This document shows positions 55,283 to 64,000 of a DNA stretch of 64,000 nt, piece after piece. The notes beneath the pieces are model-generated. The model was not told where the DNA came from and did not search any database. It saw nothing but the letters and a program-made list of their open reading frames with translations. The DNA comes from Oceanobacillus jeddahensis (GTDB lineage: Bacteria > Bacillota > Bacilli > Bacillales > Amphibacillaceae). Positions within the stretch are counted from its first letter, which is position 1. Every line of letters begins with the position of its first letter. The stretch is from positions 558,001-622,000 of the forward strand of contig NZ_CCDM010000001.1 of assembly GCF_000750635.1 (NCBI RefSeq). Direction: 5' to 3'. A program made the translations under genes and the position numbers.

Positions 55283-55780
55283 CGTTTCTACGCACCTTTC
55301 TCTTATAGTCATTTACTTTTTATTTGGTTTTAAAACATCTATATTTATCCGAATGCTAACCGAATTGTTTTATTTTTAATTTAACCTGTTGTATGAAGGA
55401 TTAACCCTTATCATAATTGGTTTTTAAAGATAGTCATATCCTTTAAACCGTATCATTTTAACATGTATTTCTAGTTTCGTATAGTACTAGACGAAAATTA
55501 TTTATTTGATAAAGATTTTTTGCTGTAAAGTCCTTTATACAAGTATTTCTTAGAACTTGCAAGTAAATATCATTATATAATTCTCACTTGCTAAGAAGAA
55601 TTAAAAATCTTAGCTTTTTTCAACACCTATTATTATCAGACTAGATCTAATTTGACGCAGAAAACCGCTGCAACAATTTTTGCTAAGGCTGCGCTTCATC
55701 ATTCTACTGAAGAACATTGCTTTAGGTGTTATTCTATACTTCGAAATGAAATTTTATAAAACTATTGCAACCGTCATACA

Positions 55781-55808
55781 TGCAAACAAAGATAAATTCT
55801 TGTATAAT
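55781..55808 (+). promoter_or_regulatory. Candidate promoter for the mrp operon leader
   Basis: TGCAAA (55781-55786) and TATAAT (55803-55808) are 16 bases apart. If used, it gives a leader of nearly 900 bases before mrpA. The 55283-56470 stretch contains no supported gene; hairpins are seen at 55589-55620 (GCTAAG/CTTAGC plus T-run), 55621-55730 (AACACCTA/TAGGTGTT) and 56004-56068 (GCGTCC/GGACGC). Confidence 0.4.
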
Positions 55809-56470
55809 ATTCATGTGTGATTATGAAAACTTCATGTTTTAGTGTGTGTTCCAATAAGATTTATAAAATACTCAGTAGACAAGCGATACAGTTTCGTGTT
55901 GTTTTGTCAGACTTTTTGAACAACCTTTTAACACCTCATAATGCCTTTATTTTTTTACTACCAGAAAGGCTTATTATTTTACCACGTTTTATCACAGTAT
56001 TAGGCGTCCATCATCTCCTCTTATTCAAACGAGGGGGTAATAGTTGTATGGAAGGGAAAACGGACGCTGAATATCCTGATTAACTCAGCTACGATTCAAA
56101 GAGGCGAAGAAAAATCCTCTAATATAGATGTTTCTTTTTATCAAATTGGGTTTATCTTTTTTAAATTATATTGGTTCAACCACTTTACTGCCTTTTATTC
56201 CATTCAGTAACGCTATATGTGAAGGCCATCTTTGTACATACGTTGTTGTGATGAAGAGATTGTTATTTTAACTTCCTCTTATATATGCTTTTGTAAATAA
56301 TATGTTTTCCAGTATTTATTATTAGATTAGCATTTAATGGACAAAATAACCATTGTATTTGTAATGTTTGTTTCTTCATTTGTCATAATGGGTATGGGTA
56401 GTTAGTAAATAACATACTTACCTGAATAAAATATGTGCGAATTTTTTAGCATAATCACTTCATAGAGCAT

Positions 56471-56659
56471 ATTCAAAAAATCCAATGAAATGACGCGGTA
56501 GGAAAAGGGCCTCTTGCTCAGGATGGTCACGCCGTGCGGGCAACATAGAAGTCCTCACAACTTGTGAGAATTGAGTTGCCGGGATTTTTGGTGGAACGGC
56601 GCAGTCCCAAGGCGCTGCATTCCTGGCCGGCCAATCCCTGTTTATCGGACTTTTTGAAT
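56471..56659 (+). promoter_or_regulatory. Structured leader RNA, candidate riboswitch of the mrp operon
   Basis: A long closing helix pairs ATTCAAAAAATCC (56471-56483) with GGACTTTTTGAAT (56647-56659), 12 of 13 pairs. Inside are GCCGT/ACGGC and GGCAAC/GTTGCC stacked around a CTCACAA/TTGTGAG hairpin, a GCGC..GCGC or GCAG/CTGC hairpin, and CAGG/CCTG near the base. The interior is GC-rich while flanks are AT-rich. GGACTTTTT can also pair with AGTCC (56603-56607) to make a terminator-like hairpin with T-run, excluding the closing helix. I could not place it in a riboswitch class; a Na+-sensing function is a hypothesis based on the downstream genes. Confidence 0.6.
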
Positions 56660-56701
56660 ACAAACGCATAAGAAAACAATGAAATGATAGGAGGTTCTCG
56701 T

Positions 56702-59116
56702 TTGTCCACTTTAGTACTGGCTATTTTTATCCCATTTTTAGCTGCTGCAATTATCCCCATTTTATATAAATATTTGAAAAACATTCATGTTGGATGGTTT
56801 GTTATCTTGGTACCAACAAGTTTATTTATTTATCTTGCTTCGCTTATTCCGACTATTTCCAGTGGTGAAGCTATTGTGCAGACAATGAGTTGGATTCCAA
56901 GCTACGGAATAGATATAACAGCTTATTTGGATGGACTTAGTCTGACATTTGCTTTGTTAATTTCTGGGGTGGGAGCACTTGTTATTCTTTATTCCATTTA
57001 CTATCTTTCATCCAAGGAACCAATAGGTACGTTCTATACATACCTGATGCTTTTTATGGGAGCAATGTTAGGTGTTGTTATGTCAGACAACATGCTTGTT
57101 TTATATGTTTTCTGGGAATTAACAAGTATTTCTTCCTTCTTGTTAATCGCATTCTGGTATCAGAGAAAACGTTCCAGAGAGGGTGCTAAGAAGTCGTTAA
57201 TTATTACGGTTTCTGGCGGTATCTCTATGCTGGTTGGTTTTATCATGATCGGTGCGATGGCAGATACATGGAGTATACGTGAAGTAATTGATAATGTGAG
57301 TATGATTAGCGGGCATGCTTTATTTATACCAGCCATGCTGCTTGTATTACTTGGAGCTTTTACAAAATCAGCACAGTTTCCATTTCATATCTGGCTTCCA
57401 GACGCAATGGAAGCACCAACGCCGGTTAGTGCTTATCTGCACTCAGCAACGATGGTAAAGGCAGGTATTTACCTGGTAGCCCGGTTTACACCTGTCTTTG
57501 GAGGAGAAGCAGTCTGGTTCTGGGCCGTCACTGGCGTCGGGATATTTACGCTTTTCTGGGGTTCCTTTAATGCTGTCCGTCAAACTGATCTGAAAGCGTT
57601 GCTGGCTTATTCTACCATTAGCCAGCTTGGAATGATTATGAGTATGTTTGGAATGGGATCTGCAGCCCTTCATCTGGGGTTCCCAAGTGAATCGATGGTA
57701 TACACAGGGGCAACCTTTGCAGCCTTATTCCATTTAGTGAACCACTCTACGTTTAAAGGTGCTTTGTTTATGATTGTCGGTGTTGTGGACCATAGTGTAG
57801 GTACTCGGGATATTCGCCGCTTAGGCGGACTAATTACACTGATGCCAGTGACCTTCACTATTGCAACAATCGGCAGTATGTCTATGGCAGGATTACCACC
57901 ATTTAATGGCTTTCTAAGTAAAGAGATGTTCTTTATATCTACTTTAGATATTACAGAAGCAAGTTTCTTTGGTTTAGGAACGTGGGGAATTGCTATTCCG
58001 GTTATTGCTTGGATAGCAAGTGTTTTCACATTTGTTTATTCAACAATATTTGTTGTAAAAACATTCCTTGGCCCATATAAAGAAGAAAAATTGGAGCATC
58101 CGGCACATGAACCAAAACCGGGCATGCTTATTTCACCGATTATATTAGGTTTGCTTGTTATTACATTGTTCTTCATACCAAATGTAGTCGGCGATTATTT
58201 AATTACGCCTGCTATGAGCGGGATTTTCCCTTCTTTTGCTGCGGAAGGTGCGGATCTTAGCACCCACATTCAGGCCTGGCATGGCTTTGAGCCAGAGTTA
58301 TTTATGACCATTGGTGTCGTTTTATTTGGTGTTTTATTATTTTTCACAAGAAAATACTGGTCAGGTATCTATAACCTGTTTCCGGAAAAAAGGTCGATTA
58401 ATGTATTTTATGGCTTTATATTAGACCAGATTGAAGATAAATCAACGGTTATTACAAATAAATATATGACACGCTATCTGCATGATTATATGGTGTATAT
58501 TTTTGCTTTCTTTATTTTGGCTGTCGGCGGCATTTTTATTTTCACAGAAGCGTACCAGGTTACACTGCCTGAAAACGCAACGATTTCCGGTTTTGAATGG
58601 CTTATTGTACTGGCTATGATTGCAACCGGGATCACAATTTTATTTGCACAGTCCAGGCTGACAGCAATTGTGTTGAATAGTATTTTAGGCTTCGGTATCG
58701 CAATTTTGTTTGTCTTGTTACGAGCTCCGGATCTGGCATTAACACAAACGGTGATTGAAGCAGTAACTACTGTTTTATTCCTGGTAGCTTATTATTTCCT
58801 GCCTGAGTTAGAAAAAGAAAATACATCCAGGAAAACAAAAAGCATTAACTTGTTTATTTCTATAGGTGTAGGTGTTGTATTCACTGTGGTAGCTTTAAGT
58901 GTTCAAGGGAGCAAGGCGTTTGATACGGTCTCTGGGTTTTTCGAGAATTCTTACGAACTTGCAGGAGGTAACAATATAGTAAATGCCATCTTAGGCGATT
59001 TCCGTGCCTTGGATACGATGTTAGAGGTAGTCGTCCTCTTAATTGCAGGGATTGGTATATACACCATGATTCGGGTGAAGGCCAAGAAGGAGAGTGATCA
59101 GATTGAAGATAAATAA
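56702..59116 (+). CDS. mrpA: Mrp antiporter subunit A
   Basis: An 804-residue membrane protein, largest subunit of the Mrp Na+/H+ antiporter and homologue of complex I proton-pumping subunits, with a C-terminal domain related to MrpB. Signatures: FWELTSISSFLLIAFWY, SAQFPFHIWLPDAMEAPTPVS and AYLHSATMVKAGIYL. I chose TTG at 56702 because GGAGG (56690-56694) precedes it; the ATG at 56684 is upstream of that ribosome site. It exports Na+ using proton influx, allowing growth at high pH and salt. Confidence 0.95.
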   Translation: MSTLVLAIFIPFLAAAIIPILYKYLKNIHVGWFVILVPTSLFIYLASLIPTISSGEAIVQTMSWIPSYGIDITAYLDGLSLTFALLISGVGALVILYSIYYLSSKEPIGTFYTYLMLFMGAMLGVVMSDNMLVLYVFWELTSISSFLLIAFWYQRKRSREGAKKSLIITVSGGISMLVGFIMIGAMADTWSIREVIDNVSMISGHALFIPAMLLVLLGAFTKSAQFPFHIWLPDAMEAPTPVSAYLHSATMVKAGIYLVARFTPVFGGEAVWFWAVTGVGIFTLFWGSFNAVRQTDLKALLAYSTISQLGMIMSMFGMGSAALHLGFPSESMVYTGATFAALFHLVNHSTFKGALFMIVGVVDHSVGTRDIRRLGGLITLMPVTFTIATIGSMSMAGLPPFNGFLSKEMFFISTLDITEASFFGLGTWGIAIPVIAWIASVFTFVYSTIFVVKTFLGPYKEEKLEHPAHEPKPGMLISPIILGLLVITLFFIPNVVGDYLITPAMSGIFPSFAAEGADLSTHIQAWHGFEPELFMTIGVVLFGVLLFFTRKYWSGIYNLFPEKRSINVFYGFILDQIEDKSTVITNKYMTRYLHDYMVYIFAFFILAVGGIFIFTEAYQVTLPENATISGFEWLIVLAMIATGITILFAQSRLTAIVLNSILGFGIAILFVLLRAPDLALTQTVIEAVTTVLFLVAYYFLPELEKENTSRKTKSINLFISIGVGVVFTVVALSVQGSKAFDTVSGFFENSYELAGGNNIVNAILGDFRALDTMLEVVVLLIAGIGIYTMIRVKAKKESDQIEDK

Positions 59117-59525
59117 TGTCATCCTCCGTACAGTGGCCAAGCTGGTTTTCTTTATCATTTTGACACTTGCAATATATTTGTTTTTCGCCGGCCATAATAG
59201 CCCGGGCGGCGGATTCAGCGGCGGATTGGTTCTTGCATCTGCTCTCGTATTACTATTTATTGTTTATGATATTGAAACCATCCAAAAAGGTCTGCCCATT
59301 GATTTTAAATTGGTAGCTGCTTTTGGAGCATTTTTATCTGTGGGTACTGGATTTGGAGCGTTAGTATTTGGGGCGAACTTTTTAACACAAGCCTTTGATT
59401 ATTTTGATATACCCTTTTTTGGGGAAATAGAACTGACAACGGTGACGGTTTTTGAAGCGGGCGTTGCTCTCGCCGTTGTAGGTGTTGTCGTAACAATCTT
59501 ATTAAGTATTAGTGAGGATGAGTAA
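59103..59525 (+). CDS. mrpB: Mrp antiporter subunit B
   Basis: A 140-residue four-helix membrane subunit. Diagnostic GHNSPGGGFSGGLVLASALVL follows the first helix. TTG at 59103 is chosen after AAGGAG; it overlaps the end of mrpA by 14 bases. Member of the seven-gene operon. Confidence 0.94.
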   Translation: MKINNVILRTVAKLVFFIILTLAIYLFFAGHNSPGGGFSGGLVLASALVLLFIVYDIETIQKGLPIDFKLVAAFGAFLSVGTGFGALVFGANFLTQAFDYFDIPFFGEIELTTVTVFEAGVALAVVGVVVTILLSISEDE

Positions 59526-59527
59526 TT

Positions 59528-59860
59528 ATGGAAACGTTAGTAACCATCCTGGCAGGTGTATTAGTTACAGTAGCAACGTATCTCTTGCTGTCTAAAAGTT
59601 TAATTCGCGTTATTATTGGGACTGCGATCTTAACTCACGCAGCCCATTTGGTTATTATGGTACTCGCAGAACTAAAGACTGGAACAGTACCTATTGTGGG
59701 TGAAGGGAATCCGGTCGATCCGCTTCCGCAGGCATTAATTTTAACTTCTATCGTTATCGGTTTTGCGGTAACTGCGGTCTCTCTCGTTCTTGCTTATCGA
59801 ACATATCAAGAGATTGGAACTGATAAATTAGATGAGTTAAGGGGGAACCCGGATGAGTAA
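59528..59860 (+). CDS. mrpC: Mrp antiporter subunit C
   Basis: A 110-residue three-helix subunit related to NuoK. DPLPQALILTSIVIGFAVTA is the family core. It starts two bases after mrpB and overlaps mrpD by eight bases. Confidence 0.94.
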   Translation: METLVTILAGVLVTVATYLLLSKSLIRVIIGTAILTHAAHLVIMVLAELKTGTVPIVGEGNPVDPLPQALILTSIVIGFAVTAVSLVLAYRTYQEIGTDKLDELRGNPDE

Positions 59861-61334
59861 TTTAATTGTTATGCCTATGGCGCTGCCCGTCTTAATGGGG
59901 ATTATCTTAATATTTTTAAGTTCATATGTGAAAGTGCAGAGAGTGCTTTCCTTACTTGTGTTCGTTGCGAACATTGGCATTAGTATATATGTGCTGCACT
60001 TGATCCAGGAAAATGGCATCTTACGGCTGGATTTTGGTGGATGGGAGCCTCCGTTTGGAATTTTATTTGTTGCGGATAGCTTTTCTATGCTGCTTGTATT
60101 GACAGCAAATATTGTTGCTGCCGTGTGTGTCATCTATTCTTTTTCTTCCGTGGAACCGTCTTTTGAAAAGAACTTTTATTATACCTTTGTGCTGCTCCTG
60201 ATTGCAGGGGTAAATGGGTCTTTCCTGACAGGAGATATCTTTAACCTGTTTGTCTGCTTTGAAATCATGCTTCTTTCCTCTTACGTGTTAATCGTCCTTG
60301 GCGGGAAGAAACGACAACTTCGCGAGTCGATAAAATATGTGATTGTTAATGTTGTCTCTTCTTGGATTTTCCTTGTAGCTATTGCCTACCTGTATGGATC
60401 TGTCGGGACATTAAACTTGGCGCATATTGCAGAACGTGTTGCTGCAAATGGACAAACATCGACATTAACGGTTGTCAGTGTCGTTTTCTTAACGGTATTT
60501 GCATTAAAAGCAGGTCTGTTTTTATACTTCTGGCTGCCGGGGTCGTATTCCGTTCCAATCACTCCTGTTGCAGCTATGTTTGGAGCGTTGCTGACGAAAG
60601 TTGGAATTTACGCGATGTTCCGTATGTTTACCTTGGTTTTCTATCATGAACCACAGATTACGCATACGTTAATTGGAATTTTAGCAGGATTGACTTTAAT
60701 TGGTGGCAGTATTGGAGCAGTCGCTTATAAAGATCTCAGATTAGTCGCTTCTTACAATGTAGTCATTGCAGTCGGTTTTATTTTAGTCGGTTTAGCTGTA
60801 GCAACACCATCCGCTATAGAAGGATCTATTTATTACTTGATTCATGATATTATTATAAAAGCATTATTGTTTCTACTTGTAGGTACAATGATTGCAGTAA
60901 CTGGACAAACAAAAATGGATGAAATTAGCGGACTGATTAAGAACCATCCGCTGTTAGGCTGGCTATTCTTTCTGACAACATTGTCTTTAGCTGGAATACC
61001 GCCACTAAGCGGTTTTATTGGTAAAGTACTCATAGGTGAGGGAGCTGTAGAAGGTGGAGCGTATATTTTATTAGCTCTTGCATTTATTTCAAGTATTTTT
61101 GTTCTATACTCCTTGATGCGTATTTTCCTTACCAGCTTTTGGGGGGAAACAATTATTAGTAAAGACGAAGAAGCACCAGTAAAGAAAGGCTGGGTTGTTG
61201 CAACTTGTATATTAGCTCTGGGGACGATAGCTTTAGGGATAGGAGCAGAACCGATGTCTGTTTATATTCAAGATGCAGCAGAAACCTTATTAAACCCGCA
61301 AATCTATATTGATGCAGTGCTTGGAGACAACTAA
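59853..61334 (+). CDS. mrpD: Mrp antiporter subunit D
   Basis: A 493-residue NuoM/NuoN-like subunit with about 14 TM helices. Signatures: NLFVCFEIMLLSSYVLIVLGG, LKAGLFLYFWLPGSYS and the Lys/Glu residues of the proton path. ATG at 59853 follows GGGGGAA within the end of mrpC. Confidence 0.95.
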   Translation: MSNLIVMPMALPVLMGIILIFLSSYVKVQRVLSLLVFVANIGISIYVLHLIQENGILRLDFGGWEPPFGILFVADSFSMLLVLTANIVAAVCVIYSFSSVEPSFEKNFYYTFVLLLIAGVNGSFLTGDIFNLFVCFEIMLLSSYVLIVLGGKKRQLRESIKYVIVNVVSSWIFLVAIAYLYGSVGTLNLAHIAERVAANGQTSTLTVVSVVFLTVFALKAGLFLYFWLPGSYSVPITPVAAMFGALLTKVGIYAMFRMFTLVFYHEPQITHTLIGILAGLTLIGGSIGAVAYKDLRLVASYNVVIAVGFILVGLAVATPSAIEGSIYYLIHDIIIKALLFLLVGTMIAVTGQTKMDEISGLIKNHPLLGWLFFLTTLSLAGIPPLSGFIGKVLIGEGAVEGGAYILLALAFISSIFVLYSLMRIFLTSFWGETIISKDEEAPVKKGWVVATCILALGTIALGIGAEPMSVYIQDAAETLLNPQIYIDAVLGDN

Positions 61335-61443
61335 CCCACAATGATGCATGAATATAATAAAATTGCAATTACCGAATAAGCTTCAGAGAACCAATGTGTA
61401 TCTCTGAGACAGGTTTTCTAATAAACAAGGTGGTGAAGGCACA

Positions 61444-61926
61444 ATGCCAGCACAGTTTTTATTAAATGTTTTTATTGCTGTATTATGGACGCTGATTAAT
61501 GATGAATCAGAACTTCGATTTACAACATTCGTTGCAGGTTATCTCGTTGGGGTAGGAATAGTATTTTTAATGCATCGATTTTTTGGAGAACGATTTTATC
61601 TATCACGCTTTTTTGCGTTAATAAAACTTATATTTATCTTTACAAGAGAGCTTATTATGTCTTCCAAGCTCGTTCTTGGACAAATTTTAAAACCAAAGCT
61701 TTCCATTAAGCCGGGGCTGTTTAAATATGAAACAGTCTTGCAGGGAGATTGGGAAATCACGACTTTAGCATTATTATTAACACTGACTCCCGGCTCTGTT
61801 GTTATTGAAGTGACAGATGATGGAGATGCGTTTTACATTCATGCAATGGATGTGGAAGAATCAAAAGATATTTTGTTAAAGTCAATTGATACCTTTGAAA
61901 GGGCAATTATGGAGGTGACACGCTGA
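61444..61926 (+). CDS. mrpE: Mrp antiporter subunit E
   Basis: A 160-residue membrane subunit with two or three N-terminal TM helices and a cytosolic domain (PGSVVIEVTDDGDAFYIHAMD). It is separated from mrpD by 110 bases, unlike the other overlapping genes, with a CAGAGA/TCTCTG hairpin in the gap. ATG at 61444 has AAGGTGG upstream. Confidence 0.93.
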   Translation: MPAQFLLNVFIAVLWTLINDESELRFTTFVAGYLVGVGIVFLMHRFFGERFYLSRFFALIKLIFIFTRELIMSSKLVLGQILKPKLSIKPGLFKYETVLQGDWEITTLALLLTLTPGSVVIEVTDDGDAFYIHAMDVEESKDILLKSIDTFERAIMEVTR

Positions 61927-62210
61927 TGATTCAAGGAATGCTGACAGTTGCTCTGACGCTTTATGGAATATCCATTTGTATCAGTGTTTTTCGGATTATT
62001 ATTGGCCCCAGTTTACCTGATCGGATTGTTGCTTTAGATATGGTTGGTGTGACACTCGTGTCTTCCATAGCTATTATATCTGTTATGCTGACGACAACAG
62101 CATTTTTAGAAGTTATTTTGATTTTAGCTATCTTGGCATTTATCAGTACGATTGCCTTCTCGAAATATATTGAGAGGGGGGTCATTATTGAATATCGACG
62201 CGACGATTGA
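61926..62210 (+). CDS. mrpF: Mrp antiporter subunit F
   Basis: A 94-residue three-helix subunit with [15 protein letters not shown]. Start ATG overlaps the mrpE stop (TGATG) and its end overlaps mrpG by 23 bases. Confidence 0.93.
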   Translation: MIQGMLTVALTLYGISICISVFRIIIGPSLPDRIVALDMVGVTLVSSIAIISVMLTTTAFLEVILILAILAFISTIAFSKYIERGVIIEYRRDD

Positions 62211-62625
62211 ATTTATTGCTGCTTTATTTATGCTGGCCGGATCAATTATGGCATTAATCAGTGCGATTGGAATCATTCGTCTGCCGGATGTTTTCACACG
62301 ATCCCATGCAGGTACGAAAAGTTCTACGCTTGCTGTTTTATTAACCCTTGTCGGAGCATTCATTTACTTTGCGGCTAATCAGGGCTTTTATAGTGTCAGA
62401 CTGCTGCTTGGAATTGCCTTTGTATTCCTCACTGCTCCGGTGGCCGGACATTTGATTGCACGTGCGGCTTATCGGGCAAATGTAAAAATGGCAGATACGA
62501 CAATAGAGGATGAATTGAAAGGCGTGATGGACCAGGTAAGGGAAGAAGCAGAAAAAGAGCGTAGTGAATCGGGCGAGGTAATTATAGAAGAAGAGAAAGG
62601 GTCGGACAAAGAGCATTCGAATTAG
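62188..62625 (+). CDS. mrpG: Mrp antiporter subunit G
   Basis: A 145-residue subunit with three TM helices ([21 protein letters not shown] signature) and a charged C-terminal tail. I use TTG at 62188 following GAGGGGGG; the in-frame start at 62152 has no ribosome site. Last gene of the Mrp operon, followed by a terminator. Confidence 0.92.
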   Translation: MNIDATIEFIAALFMLAGSIMALISAIGIIRLPDVFTRSHAGTKSSTLAVLLTLVGAFIYFAANQGFYSVRLLLGIAFVFLTAPVAGHLIARAAYRANVKMADTTIEDELKGVMDQVREEAEKERSESGEVIIEEEKGSDKEHSN

Positions 62626-62640
62626 GGTGCTCTTTGTTTA
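62606..62640 (+). terminator. Terminator after the Mrp operon
   Basis: AAAGAGC pairs with GCTCTTT and T-rich sequence follows; the 5' arm includes the end of mrpG. Confidence 0.75.
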
Positions 62641-62726
62641 TATATTTAAGAATACGGTAAAGCTAAAGACAGGTTTTTAAGAAGGCTTTACAGGGTACTT
62701 TAAAAGAGTACATAGGGGGTTAAAAA

Positions 62727-63965
62727 ATGGTGAAACCAATCGTACAAGATAAAGGAATGGACCATACAATAGACTTTTTGAGAGAAGGTTATTTTTATTT
62801 CTCAAAACGAATGAATGCATACGATGAAGATGTTATTCAATCCCGGATATTTGGGCGGAAATTAATCATGACACGTGGCAAGGAAGCGCTGGAATTAATA
62901 AAGAACAGCACCATGCTGGAGCCTGAAAAAAGTATAACAGAGCTTTCCCCAAATTTGTTAACCGAAGAAAATGGAATATGTTATTTAGCTGATATTGATT
63001 ATTATTATGAAAAAGAATGGTTTCCGCAAGTTTTGACGGCCGAACAGCGTAAAGAATTGGAGTCGATTATCAGGCAGCGTTGGGAAGAAAGAATCGAGGC
63101 ATGGAAAATTAATCCGTCTATTCACTTCGTTGCAGAAATGGAAGAAATGTGGGTCATTGCTGTTTGTAACTGGCTGGGAATTCCTATTCGTGCAAATAAT
63201 CTTAAGCAGCGTACTACAGATATTCAAGAGTTTGTTCAATTATTTTCAAAGTATGGATTAAATCGTTGGAAACGGCACCAGGCAAAAAAACGTATCGAGA
63301 AGTGGCTCATATTTCTCGTTCGTCAGTTGAGAGCTGGCAGGATCCATATTGATGAAGAGAAAATCCTGTATAAGCTATCTTGGTATGAAGATAAATCAGG
63401 TCACATTTTATCGAATAAAGAAGTCGTTCATGAATTATTAACACTTATCCGTTCGTTTGTCGCTTCAAGCAGATGGGTTGTTTTCAGTCAGTTAGCACTT
63501 ATTGAGAATCCGGAACTAAAAGAAAGACTTCAAGATGATCAGGAATATGTTCATTGCTTTATTCATGAGGTTATTCGTTATTATTCGATCATTTCTTTTG
63601 TGGCAGCAAAGACAAAACAGCAATTTTTCTGGAGAGATATGTTTTTTCCGAAGAATCAGCTTGTTTTATTTGATATACGTGGAACGAATTATCACCCTGA
63701 CGTATGGTCTGAACCTGAAGTGTTCCGGCCGGATCGATTTTTAGGCAAGCTATCTCATATAGGAACAGAGCTATCTAACGAATCTGATTCAGACAAAGAT
63801 AGTGTAACGGTACAGTTAATGAAGTTAAGCTTATCGTATCTTTTAAGGACGGATTGGATCGTACCTGATCAGGCATTAAATTGCCATGGCAGTGAAGTCC
63901 CTGCAAGGCCCCAAAACGATATTCGCTTAGAATTTTATCACGAGGATTTTGTAAAGGATATTTAA
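62727..63965 (+). CDS. Cytochrome P450-like (CYP152-like) protein lacking the heme cysteine
   Basis: A 412-residue homologue of the fatty-acid peroxygenase CypC (YbdT). Alignable parts include the N-terminus, Arg242 in the I-helix, the K-helix EVIR (Glu281, Arg284), GTNYHPDVW and FRPDRF (333-338). The heme-binding loop, normally GHRCPGE, is replaced by an acidic segment with Ser355 at the cysteine position; no cysteine lies nearby. In CypC Arg242 is followed by Pro; here it is Ser243. The C-helix His/Arg region that contacts heme is also changed (residues 89-100). The frame is intact. Probably a heme-less pseudoenzyme. ATG at 62727 follows AGGGGG. Confidence 0.8.
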   Translation: MVKPIVQDKGMDHTIDFLREGYFYFSKRMNAYDEDVIQSRIFGRKLIMTRGKEALELIKNSTMLEPEKSITELSPNLLTEENGICYLADIDYYYEKEWFPQVLTAEQRKELESIIRQRWEERIEAWKINPSIHFVAEMEEMWVIAVCNWLGIPIRANNLKQRTTDIQEFVQLFSKYGLNRWKRHQAKKRIEKWLIFLVRQLRAGRIHIDEEKILYKLSWYEDKSGHILSNKEVVHELLTLIRSFVASSRWVVFSQLALIENPELKERLQDDQEYVHCFIHEVIRYYSIISFVAAKTKQQFFWRDMFFPKNQLVLFDIRGTNYHPDVWSEPEVFRPDRFLGKLSHIGTELSNESDSDKDSVTVQLMKLSLSYLLRTDWIVPDQALNCHGSEVPARPQNDIRLEFYHEDFVKDI

Positions 63966-63983
63966 AGAAAGGAGAACAATTTA

Positions 63984-64000
63984 TTGGAAGGAATTAACAT
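63984..64000 (+). CDS. Start of a gene cut by the window edge
   Basis: AAAGGAG is followed at usual spacing by TTG at 63984, giving MEGIN before the window ends. It lies 18 bases after the P450-like gene, so the two are probably one operon. The short N-terminus is too little to identify it. Confidence 0.45.

Noticed and set aside
55817..56083. 88-residue plus-strand reading frame in the mrp upstream region
   Set aside because: No ribosome site, low-complexity hydrophobic composition, and overlaps RNA-like hairpins.
1..64000. CRISPR arrays, tRNA or rRNA genes, prophage genes
   Set aside because: No regularly spaced direct repeats, no tRNA cloverleaf or rRNA signature words, and no phage structural genes were seen.

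Overview
The window is AT-rich chromosomal DNA from a Bacillaceae bacterium. Gene content resembles halotolerant or alkaliphilic relatives of Oceanobacillus/Virgibacillus: a complete seven-gene Mrp Na+/H+ antiporter operon, YpjP, YxcD-like, YhfK and YutJ-like proteins, TTG/GTG starts with strong GGAGG-type ribosome sites, SAM and T-box riboswitches, a CIRCE operator, and a group IIC intron whose domain V region resembles the one known from Oceanobacillus iheyensis. Genus assignment is inference; no rRNA or tRNA is present.

Layout: 1-1.8 kb is an accessory patch with a broken SUKH-type immunity gene and three unrecognised small genes. 2-7.8 kb holds a TetR/MFS efflux pair, a TerC-family protein, a small YxcD-like protein, an S66 LD-carboxypeptidase and a membrane protein. 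7.8-8.7 kb is gene-free and carries two palindromic repeats in inverted orientation. 8.7-14.5 kb has an AraC regulator convergent with an MFS gene, ypjP, a sirtuin and CIRCE-controlled htpG. 15-19.5 kb has a TetR gene with three operator copies, an Spx paralogue lacking the CXXC switch, and a group IIC intron inserted just after a terminator. 19.7-24.2 kb has YitT, alanine racemase, an alkyltransferase-like protein, an FMN reductase and a YhhN protein. 24.4-35.6 kb contains two methionine-related RNA-controlled units: a SAM-riboswitch operon (Fe-ADH-like protein, MetQ-like lipoprotein, then a peptide-binding lipoprotein) and a T-box (probable Met specifier) in front of a SAM hydrolase; between them are a YibE/F pair, an XRE regulator with peptide deformylase, an APH-family kinase and an HrtBA-like ABC exporter.

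36-40 kb is pstS-pstC-pstA-pstB with a PhoP-like box. 40-47.7 kb has small enzymes, argGH with an ArgR-type promoter, a Cof phosphatase and an NADH dehydrogenase-like protein. 48.7-50 kb is a glpT pseudogene. 50-55.3 kb has a DinG-like helicase, a Nudix CoA hydrolase, an MtnU-like amidase and a UspA-domain protein. 55.3-56.7 kb is a long gene-free region ending in a structured RNA with a long closing helix directly before mrpABCDEFG. The window ends with an intact cytochrome P450 homologue that has lost its heme-ligating cysteine.

Several dispersed repeat families lie in the intergenic regions, some supplying stop codons to neighbouring genes. The observations most worth following are the mrp leader RNA, the cysteine-less P450, the Met T-box/SAM-hydrolase pair, the SAM-riboswitch Fe-ADH operon and the modular repeats.
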